The notes under the pieces were generated by a model. The model did no database searches and was not told the DNA's origin. It saw nothing but the letters and a program-made list of their open reading frames with translations. Positions 32,750 through 41,761 of a stretch of 64,000 bases of DNA are shown here, piece after piece. The translations under genes were made by a program, and so were the position numbers. The stretch's first letter is position 1. Every line of letters begins with the position of its first letter. Source of the DNA: Pseudomonas putida (lineage in GTDB: Bacteria; Pseudomonadota; Gammaproteobacteria; Pseudomonadales; Pseudomonadaceae); contig NZ_CP029693.1 of NCBI RefSeq assembly GCF_003228315.1, forward strand, positions 186,001 through 250,000, given 5' to 3'.

Positions 32750-34105
32750 ATGAAAATCGACCGCCCCTTGTGGGCCGCGGGGGCACTGTTGTCTCCGCAG
32801 CAATTCCAGCAGCAGGCACGCTGGGAAGCCTTGACCAATGAGGCTGTGGCTCGTTTGTGTCTGGTGAACCCTTGGGGCGTCCAGGATGTCGCATTTGATC
32901 TGCAAGCGCTGCGCCTGGGTAAGCTCAAGAGCACCCGGCTGCGCTTGCGGATGCCCGATGGCACGTTGATCGATAGTGATCAGGTGGATCGCCTGCCCGA
33001 CGGCCTGGAGCTGGCTCGCCTGCCAGCCGAAGACACCCAGCGGGCGATCTTGCTGCTGGCCTTGCCACTGGAACAGGCCAACGGCAACAACTGCCTGTTC
33101 GAGACGAGTCATACGGATCGCCCGACGCGCTATCGCCAGGATTGGCGGTCGGTGCAAGACCTCTATGGCGATGAGTCGCAATCGGTCGGCGTGCTGGAGC
33201 ACGTGCTGAGCCTGCGCTTGGCGAATGACGATAATGGAAATTACCTGACCTGCCCGATTGCGCGCCTGATGCGTGACGAGCAGGGCGCGTGGAGTCTCGA
33301 TCCCGCTTACGTGCCGCCGCTGTTCAGCTTCGATGCCCATCCCGGGCTGCTGGTACAACTGGACAATCTGTTGACCCAGCTGTCCGCCAAACGCCAGCGG
33401 CTGATGGACATGCGTCGCGAAAGCAACCAGCGCATGGCGGACTTCGCCGTGGCAGACGTTTCGTTGTTCTGGCTGCTCAATGCCCTGAACACCTATCAGC
33501 CGGTATTGGCCGACATCAAAAGCTTTCCCGCACGGCATCCCGAGCAGGTGTATCGGGAGCTGGTCAAGTTGGCCGGTAGCCTGCTGACCTTTTCACTGGA
33601 ACACGATATCGAGCAAATTCCGCCTTACCGGCACGAAGAGCTGGAAAGCGTGTTTCCACCGTTACTGGACCTGATCTCGACATTGCTGGAGGCCAGCCTG
33701 CCTTCGCGAGTCGTTGCCCTTGAGCTGGAAGAAGCCGGCGCCAATCGCTGGAAGGTTCGCCTCAACGATGAACGCCTGCGTGAGCCGGACAGCGTCGATT
33801 TTTATCTGTCGGTGCGCTGCCGCATGCCGGCTGCGCAGTTGCAAGAGCAGTTCCCGCGCCTGTGCAAGATCGGCGCGCCCCACGATCTCGATCAACTGGT
33901 CAATGCCGCGCTCGACGGCGTGCCCCTGCAATCGCTCAGCCATGTACCGGCGGCCATTCCCTTGCGTCTGGAAAACCAGTACTTCGCCCTGGATCTCAGC
34001 CATGCGAAGGGGCGAGCCATGTTGGCTTCGGGCAACTGTGCCATCTACGTCCCCGGCACCCTGGCCGACGTCAAACTTGAACTCTTCGCGGTACTGCGCA
34101 CATGA
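32750..34105 (+). CDS. tssK: T6SS baseplate adaptor TssK
   Basis: A 451-residue TssK, the trimeric baseplate subunit that links the TssEFG wedge to the TssL/TssM membrane complex. N-terminal RPLWAAGALLSPQQFQQQ and QPGLL-like PGLLVQLDNLLTQLSAKRQ are typical. The C-terminal neck/head region (PLRLENQYFALDLSHAKG) is complete. It overlaps tssL by 4 bases (ATGA), so the two are translationally coupled. Intact, although its wedge partners TssF and TssG are not present in the window. Confidence 0.93.
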   Translation: MKIDRPLWAAGALLSPQQFQQQARWEALTNEAVARLCLVNPWGVQDVAFDLQALRLGKLKSTRLRLRMPDGTLIDSDQVDRLPDGLELARLPAEDTQRAILLLALPLEQANGNNCLFETSHTDRPTRYRQDWRSVQDLYGDESQSVGVLEHVLSLRLANDDNGNYLTCPIARLMRDEQGAWSLDPAYVPPLFSFDAHPGLLVQLDNLLTQLSAKRQRLMDMRRESNQRMADFAVADVSLFWLLNALNTYQPVLADIKSFPARHPEQVYRELVKLAGSLLTFSLEHDIEQIPPYRHEELESVFPPLLDLISTLLEASLPSRVVALELEEAGANRWKVRLNDERLREPDSVDFYLSVRCRMPAAQLQEQFPRLCKIGAPHDLDQLVNAALDGVPLQSLSHVPAAIPLRLENQYFALDLSHAKGRAMLASGNCAIYVPGTLADVKLELFAVLRT

Positions 34106-34782
34106 ATCCGATCCCATCAAAAAAACACCAGGCCTGTGCGCTGGCCGTCGACTCGCTGTTGCAGGACAGTTATTTGCTGGTGGTCGAACTGCGGCAAAAA
34201 GCGTCCATAGACAGCAGTCAACCCTTCATTGATCTGTGCACCCGGCAAGTGGAGTACGTGCGGCAACGGCTGGAGCAGGCAGGGTTGAACCCGCGCAGCA
34301 TCGATCACATCAGCCATGCGCAATGCGCCTTGCTGGACGAAACCGTACTCGGTTGCGCCGAGGAGAGGGACCACGCCAAATGGGCCAGCGAACCTCTGCA
34401 AGCAAAATTCTTCAACCGACACCAGGCGGGAGAGTTCTTGTATGAGGACATGCGTGAAGTGCTGCGCGAGCCCGCGCCGGACCTGCATGTACTGACCGCC
34501 TTCCACCGGGTACTGATGCTGGGTTTCCAGGGGCGCTATCGCGACATCAATGATCCTGAACGTGAGCTGTTGCTCACGGAACTGAGTGCCCGGGTCGCAC
34601 CACTGAGCCTCGGCCAGACCATTGCAACACAGGTTACTGCGGGTTCCCGGCGCGCAACATTGCCCGGGCTGCAATCGCCGCTCGCTCAGGTATTGGCGGT
34701 GGTGCTCCTGCTCGGGGCGACCTGGTGGGGGCTGGACCATCTGCTGGCGGGTTGGGTTGCCACGCTCGTGCCTGAGGTGTGA
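34102..34782 (+). CDS. tssL: T6SS membrane-complex protein TssL (DotU/IcmH)
   Basis: A 226-residue TssL. The cytoplasmic hook-like domain contains ALAVDSLLQDSYLLVVELR, ISHAQCALLDETVLG and FHRVLMLGFQGRYRD; the single inner-membrane helix near the C-terminus is LAVVLLLGATWWGLDHLLAG. It is the short form with no peptidoglycan-binding extension; the OmpA-type domain is on the next gene instead. Seven bases separate it from the TssM-like gene. Confidence 0.93.
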   Translation: MNPIPSKKHQACALAVDSLLQDSYLLVVELRQKASIDSSQPFIDLCTRQVEYVRQRLEQAGLNPRSIDHISHAQCALLDETVLGCAEERDHAKWASEPLQAKFFNRHQAGEFLYEDMREVLREPAPDLHVLTAFHRVLMLGFQGRYRDINDPERELLLTELSARVAPLSLGQTIATQVTAGSRRATLPGLQSPLAQVLAVVLLLGATWWGLDHLLAGWVATLVPEV

Positions 34783-34789
34783 GAGAACA

Positions 34790-36487
34790 ATGACGTTCAA
34801 ACTCAAACGCCTTCTCTGGCTTTGGGCCGGTGCGCTCGCCATCGCGTTGCTGGTCATCATTGCGCTGTCCGTCTGGACGCGCACATTGGCGATTCTGGCT
34901 GTGATTGTTGGCGTGCTCCTGATCTGCAGGCGGATCGGCGAGCATGCGGCTCGCCAGTGCGACACGCTGGTGTTCGCGGACAATCAGTCGTTGCCCAAGG
35001 CTTCGTATCGTCAGCCGGTGGTGCTGGTCTGTGGTGATGGATTGGTTGGCCTGTTCGGCGCGGTCCCGATCGAGCAACTGGCCCTGCGCACCACCGGCAA
35101 GGGCTGCTATATACGGGTGCCCGACCTGGAACTGTTTGCGCAGGTGGTCGACAGCCTGATGGCTTCGCGCCCTGATTGGGGCCGGCAACTGAGCGTCATG
35201 TTCATAATCAATCCGCAGGCGCATACCGACCGCGAAGTCCTCGCTGGACGACTGCGTGCCTTGCGTCATCAGTTGCAACGGGTGCGCAAGCAAGGCATCG
35301 CCTTGCCGCTGATGTTGATCGGTTACCTGCAAGTGGCTCGAGGCGAGGGGCCATGGTTCAGTTGGGAGCAAGGACGAACCTGTCCGCGTGTGCGACAAGA
35401 CGGTGCCTGCGACGAACTGGATGATTGGCAGACGCAAGCGGCAGACAGCACCACTCGTGCTGCTCGCGTGCAGGCCTGTGTCCGGTTGAGCAGTGCGGCG
35501 ACATGGCTGTCGGAGGTGGTGCTACCGCATCTCGCCGCTCGTGATGCACACAACTCCAATGCACCGGTGGCCAGCGCTTTCACGTTGGTCACGTCATTGC
35601 CGCACGAGATGCCCGGCAATCTGTGGGAGCAATGGTTGCGTGAAAAAACTGCCTTGGTCGGCGGGGCGTTGTCCGACGAGGCCAGGGCCTTGCCGTTTCC
35701 TGATCCCTTGCTGGCGCTGCTGGTCAACGACACCCGCTACGCCCCGAGCCGTCGTGCCGGTCTCATTGCGCTCTGGCTGTTAGCGGCTGCCGGGTTGGTC
35801 GCGCTGGTCAGTTCAGCGTGGCAGAACACTTTGTTGGCGAGGCAGGTCAGTGATGATTTGCGTCGATACACAGCCATCCCCCATAACGAATTCGCCCGGC
35901 GTGAAGAGGCCATGAGCGAATTGCGTCAGGTTTCATCACGCCTGGACGGCTACTACCGCCACGGCGAGCCATTGTCGCTGGGCTTTGGCCTGTATCGCGG
36001 CAACATCCTGCGCGAGCAACTGTTGACGGTCATTGGTGCTCACCGGCAACCCATAAAAGCCGTCGCCAGCACCGTACGCCTCGACAGCCTCTCGCTGTTC
36101 AACAGCGGCAGCGCCCAACTCAAGCCTGACTCGACCAAAGTCCTGATCAATGCCCTGGCCAGTATCAAGGCCCAACCCGGCTGGCTGATCGTCATTGCCG
36201 GGCACACCGATGCCAGCGGCAGCGCAGAACACAACCTGCAATTGTCACGCGCCCGCGCCGCAGCGGTTCACAGCTGGATGCGCCAGATGGGCGACATCCC
36301 CGACAGCTGTTTCGCCGTGCAGGGCTTCGGCGCCAGTCAACCCATCGCCAGTAATGACACCGAGGCCGGACGCCAGGCCAACCGCCGCGTCGATATCCGC
36401 CTGATTCCGGAAGCGGGGGCCTGTGTGCTTCCCGTTGTGGGGTCGGGCATGCAACCCGAGCCGCATACCGCGGCATTCACGTACTGA
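34790..36487 (+). CDS. Short TssM-like membrane protein with OmpA domain
   Basis: A 565-residue protein in the tssM position. Residues 8-29 and 30-46 are two adjacent membrane helices, 323-342 a third (AGLIALWLLAAAGLVALVSS), which is TssM topology. The stretch PLSLGFGLYRGNILREQLL (395-413) matches the post-TM3 motif of TssM. From 428 to 540 is an OmpA-type peptidoglycan-binding domain (GHTDASGSAEHN, LSRARAAAV, ANRRVDIRL) in place of the large periplasmic arm of TssM. The cytoplasmic part (47-322) is much shorter than in TssM and I see no Walker A. Full TssM is normally over 1,000 residues. So this is either a natural short TssM variant or a deletion fusion; the smooth frame and conserved order favour the former slightly. 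Confidence 0.75.
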   Translation: MTFKLKRLLWLWAGALAIALLVIIALSVWTRTLAILAVIVGVLLICRRIGEHAARQCDTLVFADNQSLPKASYRQPVVLVCGDGLVGLFGAVPIEQLALRTTGKGCYIRVPDLELFAQVVDSLMASRPDWGRQLSVMFIINPQAHTDREVLAGRLRALRHQLQRVRKQGIALPLMLIGYLQVARGEGPWFSWEQGRTCPRVRQDGACDELDDWQTQAADSTTRAARVQACVRLSSAATWLSEVVLPHLAARDAHNSNAPVASAFTLVTSLPHEMPGNLWEQWLREKTALVGGALSDEARALPFPDPLLALLVNDTRYAPSRRAGLIALWLLAAAGLVALVSSAWQNTLLARQVSDDLRRYTAIPHNEFARREEAMSELRQVSSRLDGYYRHGEPLSLGFGLYRGNILREQLLTVIGAHRQPIKAVASTVRLDSLSLFNSGSAQLKPDSTKVLINALASIKAQPGWLIVIAGHTDASGSAEHNLQLSRARAAAVHSWMRQMGDIPDSCFAVQGFGASQPIASNDTEAGRQANRRVDIRLIPEAGACVLPVVGSGMQPEPHTAAFTY

Positions 36488-36502
36488 GAAAAGGAGTTTC
36501 AC

Positions 36503-36994
36503 ATGGCAATTCCCGTTTACCTGTGGCTGCAAGATGACGGCGGCGCGGAAATCAAGGGGTCGGTGGATGTGCAAAAGCGCGAAGGCAGCATCGAAGTGGT
36601 CGCCCAGGACCACAGCCTGTACATCCCCACCGATAACAACACCGGCAAGTTGACCGGCACGCGGGTGCACACCCCGTTCCTGTTCAGCAAGGAAATCGAT
36701 GCCTCCAGCCCGTACCTGTACAAGGCGGTGACCACCGGTCAGACCCTCAAGAGCGCGGAGTTCAAGTGGTTCCGGATCGATGATGCAGGGCAGGAAGTCG
36801 AGTACTTCAACACCCGCCTGGAGAACGTCAAGGTGGTGAAAGTCGCGCCGAAAATGCACGACGTCAAAGACCCGTCCAAGGAGAAACACAACCACCTGGA
36901 ACAGATCGAACTGCGCTACGAAAAGATCACCTGGACCTACAAGGACGGCAACATCATCCACTCCGATTCCTGGAGTGAGCGCCAGAGCGCCTGA
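36503..36994 (+). CDS. hcp: T6SS tube protein Hcp
   Basis: A 163-residue Hcp1-type tube protein. Signatures: MAIPVYLWLQDDGGAEIKGS, HTPFLFSKEIDASSPYLYKA and VKVVKVAPKMHDVKDPSKE, with ITWTYKDGNIIHSDSW at the C-terminus. Hexameric rings of Hcp stack inside the TssBC sheath and are expelled. Shine-Dalgarno AAAGGAG at 36490-36496. A 12-bp GC hairpin lies just after the stop. Intact. Confidence 0.95.
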   Translation: MAIPVYLWLQDDGGAEIKGSVDVQKREGSIEVVAQDHSLYIPTDNNTGKLTGTRVHTPFLFSKEIDASSPYLYKAVTTGQTLKSAEFKWFRIDDAGQEVEYFNTRLENVKVVKVAPKMHDVKDPSKEKHNHLEQIELRYEKITWTYKDGNIIHSDSWSERQSA

Positions 36995-37004
36995 CGCGTC
37001 ATCG

Positions 37005-37030
37005 CCAGCAGGCAGGCCCCTGCCTGCTGG
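37005..37030 (+). terminator. Hairpin after hcp
   Basis: Perfect inverted repeat CCAGCAGGCAGG / CCTGCCTGCTGG at 37005-37030. Only TTC follows, so it may be a partial terminator that raises hcp dosage over clpV, or a 3' mRNA stabiliser. Confidence 0.65.
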
Positions 37031-37142
37031 TTCTGGTGTGCCGCGTTGAGCGCCTGTTCGCGGGCGTTCAACTCGACACATCCCAACACTCCCATCCGCA
37101 CAATCGACTACAGGCTGGACCTCCAGCACAAGGACGTAGCCC

Positions 37143-39208
37143 ATGGCACATCACTCCACCCGCTTGCTTCGCCGTCTTAATCCCTACTGCGCCCAGGCCC
37201 TGAGTGCGGCGGCCTCGCTGTGCCAAAGCCGTGCCCATGGACAGATCACCATCGAACACTGGCTGCTCAAGTTGCTGGAACAGGGCGAGGGCGATCTGAC
37301 CCTCATCGCCCGCCGCTACGAGTGGGGCATGGACGCGCTGTGGTGCGGGCTGCTCGACCACCTCGATACGCTGCCACGCAGTGTGCAGAGCAAGCCGCAG
37401 CTGTGCGGAAAGTTGCAGGAGTTGACCACGAACGCCTGGCTGCGTGCATCGCTGGAGGGTAATGAGCATCTGCGTTCGGCGGACCTGCTCGGTACGTTGC
37501 TGGAGAACCCTGACTTACTGGCGTGCGAAGCAGCATGGCCACTGCTCAGTGTCAGCGAGAGCCAGTTGCAGCACCTGTTGCCGGTACTGGATCAACACTC
37601 TGAAGAGCGACCGCAAGTGCAGCAAGAAGTGGCGCTGGACTCGTCCGGCGATCCATTGGTAATGACGACAGCGCCTGCCTCATGCTCCGTGGACTCAAGA
37701 CTCGCTACGCCAGCCATCACGGCGTGCACATCCAGGACGCGGCAGTGCAGGCGGCAGTCAGTCTGTCGCGGCGCTATTTGACGGGGCGACAGCTACCGGA
37801 CAAAGCCGTCGACCTGCTCGACACCGCCTGTGCACGGGTACGCATGAGCCTCGATTGCGAGCCGCAGGCACTGGTGCGGCTCAGGGCCCGGCAGGCGGCG
37901 CTGGATCTGGAGTGGCATGCCCTGCAAGAGGACCAGCAATTGAGTGGCAAGCGCGCGGACGAACGTCTGGCGGTCATCGCAGCGCAGCACGTAGAAGCCG
38001 ACCACCGGCAAATTGAATTGACCCGGCAATACCAACTTGAGCGAGAGCTGACGCAGGCGCTGCTCGAAGCGAGGCAGAGTGACTCACCTGACACCCAAGC
38101 CTGCGCTCAGTTGCAAGCATTATTGATTCAGGTGCAGGGCGGTCAGCCGCTACTTTCTCTGGATGTTGATGTACGCCAGGTCGCCGAAGTGATTGCCGAC
38201 TGGACCGGTGTGCCCTTGAGCAGTCTGCTCAAGGACGAACAAACCAGTCTGCTGATGCTGGAACAGCAACTCGGTGAACGGGTGATCGGCCAGGATCATG
38301 CCCTTGGTGCGCTGGCCCAGCGTCTACGTGCAGCCAAGACCGGCCTTACGGATGAACAGGCGCCGCTGGGGGTATTCCTGCTGGTCGGCAGCAGTGGCAT
38401 CGGCAAGACCGAGACCGCGCTCGCCCTGGCCGATGGCTTGTTTGGCGGTGAAAAATCCTTGATCACTCTCAACCTCTCCGAATACCAGGAAGCGCACACC
38501 GTCAGCCAGCTCAAAGGTTCGCCACCGGGCTATGTCGGTTACGGCCAGGGCGGGGTCCTGACCGAAGCGGTACGCCAGCGTCCCTACAGCGTCGTGCTGC
38601 TCGATGAAGTGGAGAAAGCCCACCGCGACGTGCTCAACCTGTTCTATCAGGTCTTCGATCGCGGCTTCATGCGCGATGGCGAAGGCCGGGAAATCGATTT
38701 TCGCAACACCGTCATCCTCATGACCTCGAACCTTGGCAGCGACGAACTGCAGGCTGGACTTCAAGAACAACCCGATGCGCCGGACAGCACCCTGCAGCAA
38801 TGGCTGCGTCCGATCCTGCGCGAGCACTTTCAGCCGGCCTTGCTGGCGCGCTTTCAAACCCTGATCTACCGCCCGCTGGACGCCTGCGCGCTCAAACGCA
38901 TCGTCGCGCTCAAACTCGCCAAAGTCGCTCAACGCCTGCAACGCCATTATGGCCTGACCTGCCAGATCGAAGACTCACTCAACGACGCGCTGGTGGCTGC
39001 GTGTCTGTTAACGGACTCCGGCGCGCGCAACATCGACAGCCTGCTCAGCCAGCAGATATTACCTGTGCTCAGCCAGCAGCTTTTGCAGCGACAGGCTGTC
39101 GACATGAAAACCCTTGGTGTAACCCTGGGATTCAGTGACGAACACGGGGTTTGCCTGTCCTTCACCGATGCTGAGCAAGCGGCGTCCGCATTGGTCGGGG
39201 AGGCCTGA
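37143..39208 (+). pseudogene. clpV: Broken T6SS unfoldase ClpV/TssH (first AAA module deleted, frame changed)
   Basis: Two frames together form a ClpV remnant. Frame one from ATG 37143 encodes the ClpV N-domain (LRRLNPYCAQALSAAASLCQ, HWLLKLLEQGEGDL) to about residue 165, then runs into nonsense and stops at 37781. The second frame resumes at about 37640-37682 with NDDSACLMLRGLKTRYASHH, the end of the first AAA module, and continues through the coiled middle domain and a full second module: Walker A GSSGIGKTE, pore loop GYVGYG, Walker B VVLLDEVEKAH, TSNLGS, and C-terminal D2-small. The whole NBD1 with its Walker A/B is missing, about 600 bases short of a normal clpV. The 37682 ATG has no ribosome binding site. 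ClpV recycles contracted TssBC sheaths, so recycling is probably lost. Confidence 0.85.
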
Positions 39209-39210
39209 GC

Positions 39211-39327
39211 ATGCTCAATTCACTTCCCATCTTCTTCGACCACAGCCGCCACAAACTCTGGGTCCGCAACCTCGACGCCCACCTCGACGTCCTCGCCTTC
39301 AAGGGCGAAGAACACCTCAGCCAACCG
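39211..39327 (+). pseudogene. vgrG: vgrG (TssI) 5' remnant
   Basis: The first 39 codons match the N-terminus of VgrG: FFDHSRHKLWVRNLDAHLDV, then LAFKGEEHLSQP. After that the frame loses the expected RYTIEF continuation and runs through unrelated codons across the tssE start to a stop at 39417. Start ATG 39211 is 2 bases after the clpV stop. A normal VgrG has over 600 residues, so nearly the whole spike gene is gone, with a junction around 39325-39355. Confidence 0.8.
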
Positions 39328-39361
39328 ATTGACCTTGCGCGCGCTGGCCAGGGAATGACCG

Positions 39362-39808
39362 ATGACCGATTTGAATCCTTCGCTCTACGAAATGCTCCTG
39401 CAGAACTTCAACGGTGACCTGGATCTGCATCAGGTCAGCGAAGAGGATCAGTACACGCTCTCGGTGCTGGACAATGTTCAGCGCATCCTCAACAGCCGTG
39501 CCGGCGCGCTCGCTCACTTGCCCGATTATGGCCTGACGGACATGGGCCTGATCCTGCAAGGCCTGCCCGCCACCGCGCATTCATTGATGAGCACCCTGCA
39601 AGACACCCTGCTCAAGTACGAACCCCGGTTGGCAGCCATCAGCGTCGCACTGCTGCCGCAAGTTCAACCTGGACATCTGGAGTACGGGCTGGATGTGCAA
39701 CTTCGAAGCGGTAGACAGGTAAGTTTCGGCACCACTCTGACGCCTGAAGGCAATGTCATGGTGCGTCATCTGAAACGGCAGAACTGGTTGTCGCAATCGA
39801 ACCTGTAA
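39362..39808 (+). CDS. tssE: T6SS baseplate protein TssE (gp25-like)
   Basis: A 148-residue gp25-like wedge protein. Family core: VLDNVQRILNSRAGALAHLPDYGL then MGLILQGLPA and LLKYEPRLAAISVALLP. The conserved EPR triad is intact (KYEPRL). It follows the vgrG remnant directly and starts at ATG 39362 inside the remnant frame, so the ribosome binding site (CAGGGAA) is derived from the junction or from a lost upstream gene. 15 bases to the next gene. Confidence 0.9.
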   Translation: MTDLNPSLYEMLLQNFNGDLDLHQVSEEDQYTLSVLDNVQRILNSRAGALAHLPDYGLTDMGLILQGLPATAHSLMSTLQDTLLKYEPRLAAISVALLPQVQPGHLEYGLDVQLRSGRQVSFGTTLTPEGNVMVRHLKRQNWLSQSNL

Positions 39809-39823
39809 CGGAAGGGATACTGA

Positions 39824-40966
39824 ATGACAGATTTGATTGAAATGCGTATTCGCGTGGGTGGTGATCCGCGTAATTTCAGTGAGTTCTCGGCGTTGCGAGA
39901 AGAACTCGGCAAATTGAATCATCCGGCATGTCCGGACGTCGATTGGGGCAAGGTCGAGCAACTGTGCCTGACGCTGTTCCAGCTCAATGGAGCGGATTTG
40001 CAATCGGCTGCCGCCTTTGCCCTGGCGCGTAGTCAGCGCCATGGCCTGGAAGGCATGGCACAGGGAGCGGCACTGATCGATGCGCTCGGTTGCCAATGGT
40101 CGAATGTGTGGCCACCAATGGCGTCACTGCGCCTGGAGATCCTGAGCTGGCTGTTCGCCCAATGGCAGTCGTTCTTGCGCGGCCTGCCGATGAATGCATG
40201 GAGCCTGCCAGCGCTGGAACATCTGGATACCGAGCTGCTGCGTCTACAACTGCGTCTGGACCATTCGATGCAAATCCCTCTGGCTTCACTGCGCCAGCAG
40301 ATCGAAAGCCTGACACGGCGCCTGCAGCAAAACGGCGCCCTGGTCGCCCCGATACACCTGTTGCCCAGAGCACCGGAGCCGGCCCGCTTGCCGCCGATCG
40401 TGATTTGGCCGGCTCCGCCTTTGCCTGAAATCAAGCGACCTCGACGGCGTTTTTTTCTGTGGTTGAGTGCTATTTCGGCGACGATCGTGTTTGTCGGCGG
40501 GGGTTGGCTAAGTGGCTTTGGTTCGGACGACAAGGGCGGGCGGCGCTTTACACAGCTCTTCGAACAGCAGCCGATGACGCCCATGCCCGTACGTCTGGAC
40601 AGCCTGGCGCTGTTCGACGCCGGCAGCGCCGACCTCAAACCTGATTCGACCAAAGTTCTGATCAATGCTTTGGTCAACATCAAGGCTCAGCCGGGCTGGC
40701 TGATCGTCATCAGCGGCCACTCCGATGATCGTGGCAATCCCGAACAGAACCGCCAGTTGTCCCACGCCCGTGCATCGGCCGTGCGCGGCTGGATGCAGGG
40801 CATGGGCGACATTCCCGATAGTTGCTTCGCCGTGCAGGGGTTGGCCGACAGTCAGCCGATCACCACGAATGACAGCGCATCCGGACGCGCGGCGAACCGT
40901 CGAGTCGACATTAGTCTGGTACCGCAGGTCGGTGCCTGCGAGCAGTTGGCCGGCGGTCGCCCATAG
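39824..40966 (+). CDS. TssA/VasL-like protein with membrane helix and OmpA domain
   Basis: A 380-residue protein in three parts: an ImpA N-terminal (TssA/VasL) domain over residues 1-170 (GGDPRNFSEFSALREELGKL, GAALIDALGCQWSNVWPPM, RLEILSWLFAQWQ); a proline-rich linker and one membrane helix at 209-230; an OmpA-type domain at 256-366 (SGHSDDRGNPEQN, LSHARASAV, ANRRVDISL). By topology the TssA part is cytoplasmic and the OmpA part periplasmic. The OmpA module is about 73 percent identical to that of the TssM-like protein (77 of 106 positions by eye). Known TssA classes include membrane-bound VasL; the OmpA tail ties this one to peptidoglycan. Last recognisable T6SS gene. Confidence 0.82.
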   Translation: MTDLIEMRIRVGGDPRNFSEFSALREELGKLNHPACPDVDWGKVEQLCLTLFQLNGADLQSAAAFALARSQRHGLEGMAQGAALIDALGCQWSNVWPPMASLRLEILSWLFAQWQSFLRGLPMNAWSLPALEHLDTELLRLQLRLDHSMQIPLASLRQQIESLTRRLQQNGALVAPIHLLPRAPEPARLPPIVIWPAPPLPEIKRPRRRFFLWLSAISATIVFVGGGWLSGFGSDDKGGRRFTQLFEQQPMTPMPVRLDSLALFDAGSADLKPDSTKVLINALVNIKAQPGWLIVISGHSDDRGNPEQNRQLSHARASAVRGWMQGMGDIPDSCFAVQGLADSQPITTNDSASGRAANRRVDISLVPQVGACEQLAGGRP

Positions 40967-41074
40967 CAACCATTCATTTGCTCGATATCTATCATTAAAG
41001 AATGCAAGTTCTGTTTTTCTGTCATCAGAGGAAGATAACGTCATACCGATCTCGCCTTTGAAGGAATCAGCGCG

Positions 41075-41743
41075 ATGAGAATTTCGACCCTGCTGGCTTT
41101 TGTCGCCGTGTTCGGCGCCAGTCTCGCCACCACCGCACCGGCTGTTGCAGCCGATCCATCCTGCCGTTTCCTGCCCATCGCCGACAGCACCACCGTTTTG
41201 CAGCAGGCAAAGACGGTGGCGGTGCTTTACAGCGAAAACACCGTCAATACCCAGCAATACCTGGAGAACTACCACTCGGTGGCGGTGAACGGTGCGAAGA
41301 ATCCTGAAATGGACAAGCAAATCAGCAAGGCCTTCGTCGACAGCTCCGATCCGCAGCGGGCGATCAACTGGCTGATGGGCTCGCTGCAGAAGGAATTCGC
41401 GTCGGTGACGGTCTACGACAGTCTTGATGCCGCGGTGCAGGCCCATCCGGATGTGGTGGTGATGCTCGACACCTATAGCCGCCTGGTGTCCAAACGCAAT
41501 AATCAGGTCGAAGCGCGCTTCATGGCCAAGTTCTATGACGGCAATCTGCAATACATCGGCCAGGCCGAAGGCTCACGGTCGCAGCAAATGCCTTCGGTGT
41601 GGGTGAAAGGCAAGGCCGCGCCGCAGATTGCCGCGCAGATCAATCAGCAGACCGAGTTGCAGGTCAATGCGCTGAAGCAGTTCGATGCGTCGTTGAAAGT
41701 GCTGATGACCTCGGGTACGGCCGGCCACGTTGCCAGTAATTGA
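41075..41743 (+). CDS. Periplasmic protein of unknown function downstream of the T6SS
   Basis: A 222-residue exported protein. Signal peptide LLAFVAVFGASLATTAPAVA with cleavage before ADPSCRF; the mature part is alpha/beta (TVAVLYSENTVNTQQYLENY, VVVMLDTYSRLV, RFMAKFYDGNLQYIGQAEG). Not recognised. No lipobox, so not a TssJ lipoprotein. ATG 41075 lies 108 bases past the TssA-OmpA gene, so co-transcription is possible but a functional link is only inferred. Confidence 0.65.
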   Translation: MRISTLLAFVAVFGASLATTAPAVAADPSCRFLPIADSTTVLQQAKTVAVLYSENTVNTQQYLENYHSVAVNGAKNPEMDKQISKAFVDSSDPQRAINWLMGSLQKEFASVTVYDSLDAAVQAHPDVVVMLDTYSRLVSKRNNQVEARFMAKFYDGNLQYIGQAEGSRSQQMPSVWVKGKAAPQIAAQINQQTELQVNALKQFDASLKVLMTSGTAGHVASN

Positions 41744-41761
41744 CGCGAATCCTGCCGACGA

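Noticed and set aside
37682..39208. Second half of clpV as an independent gene
   Set aside because: The ATG at 37682 lies inside the conserved LMLRGLK motif and has no ribosome binding site, so it is the downstream part of a broken gene.
41075..41743. Protein after the TssA-like gene as TssJ
   Set aside because: It has an ordinary signal peptide without a lipobox Cys and is longer than TssJ; no TssJ motif.
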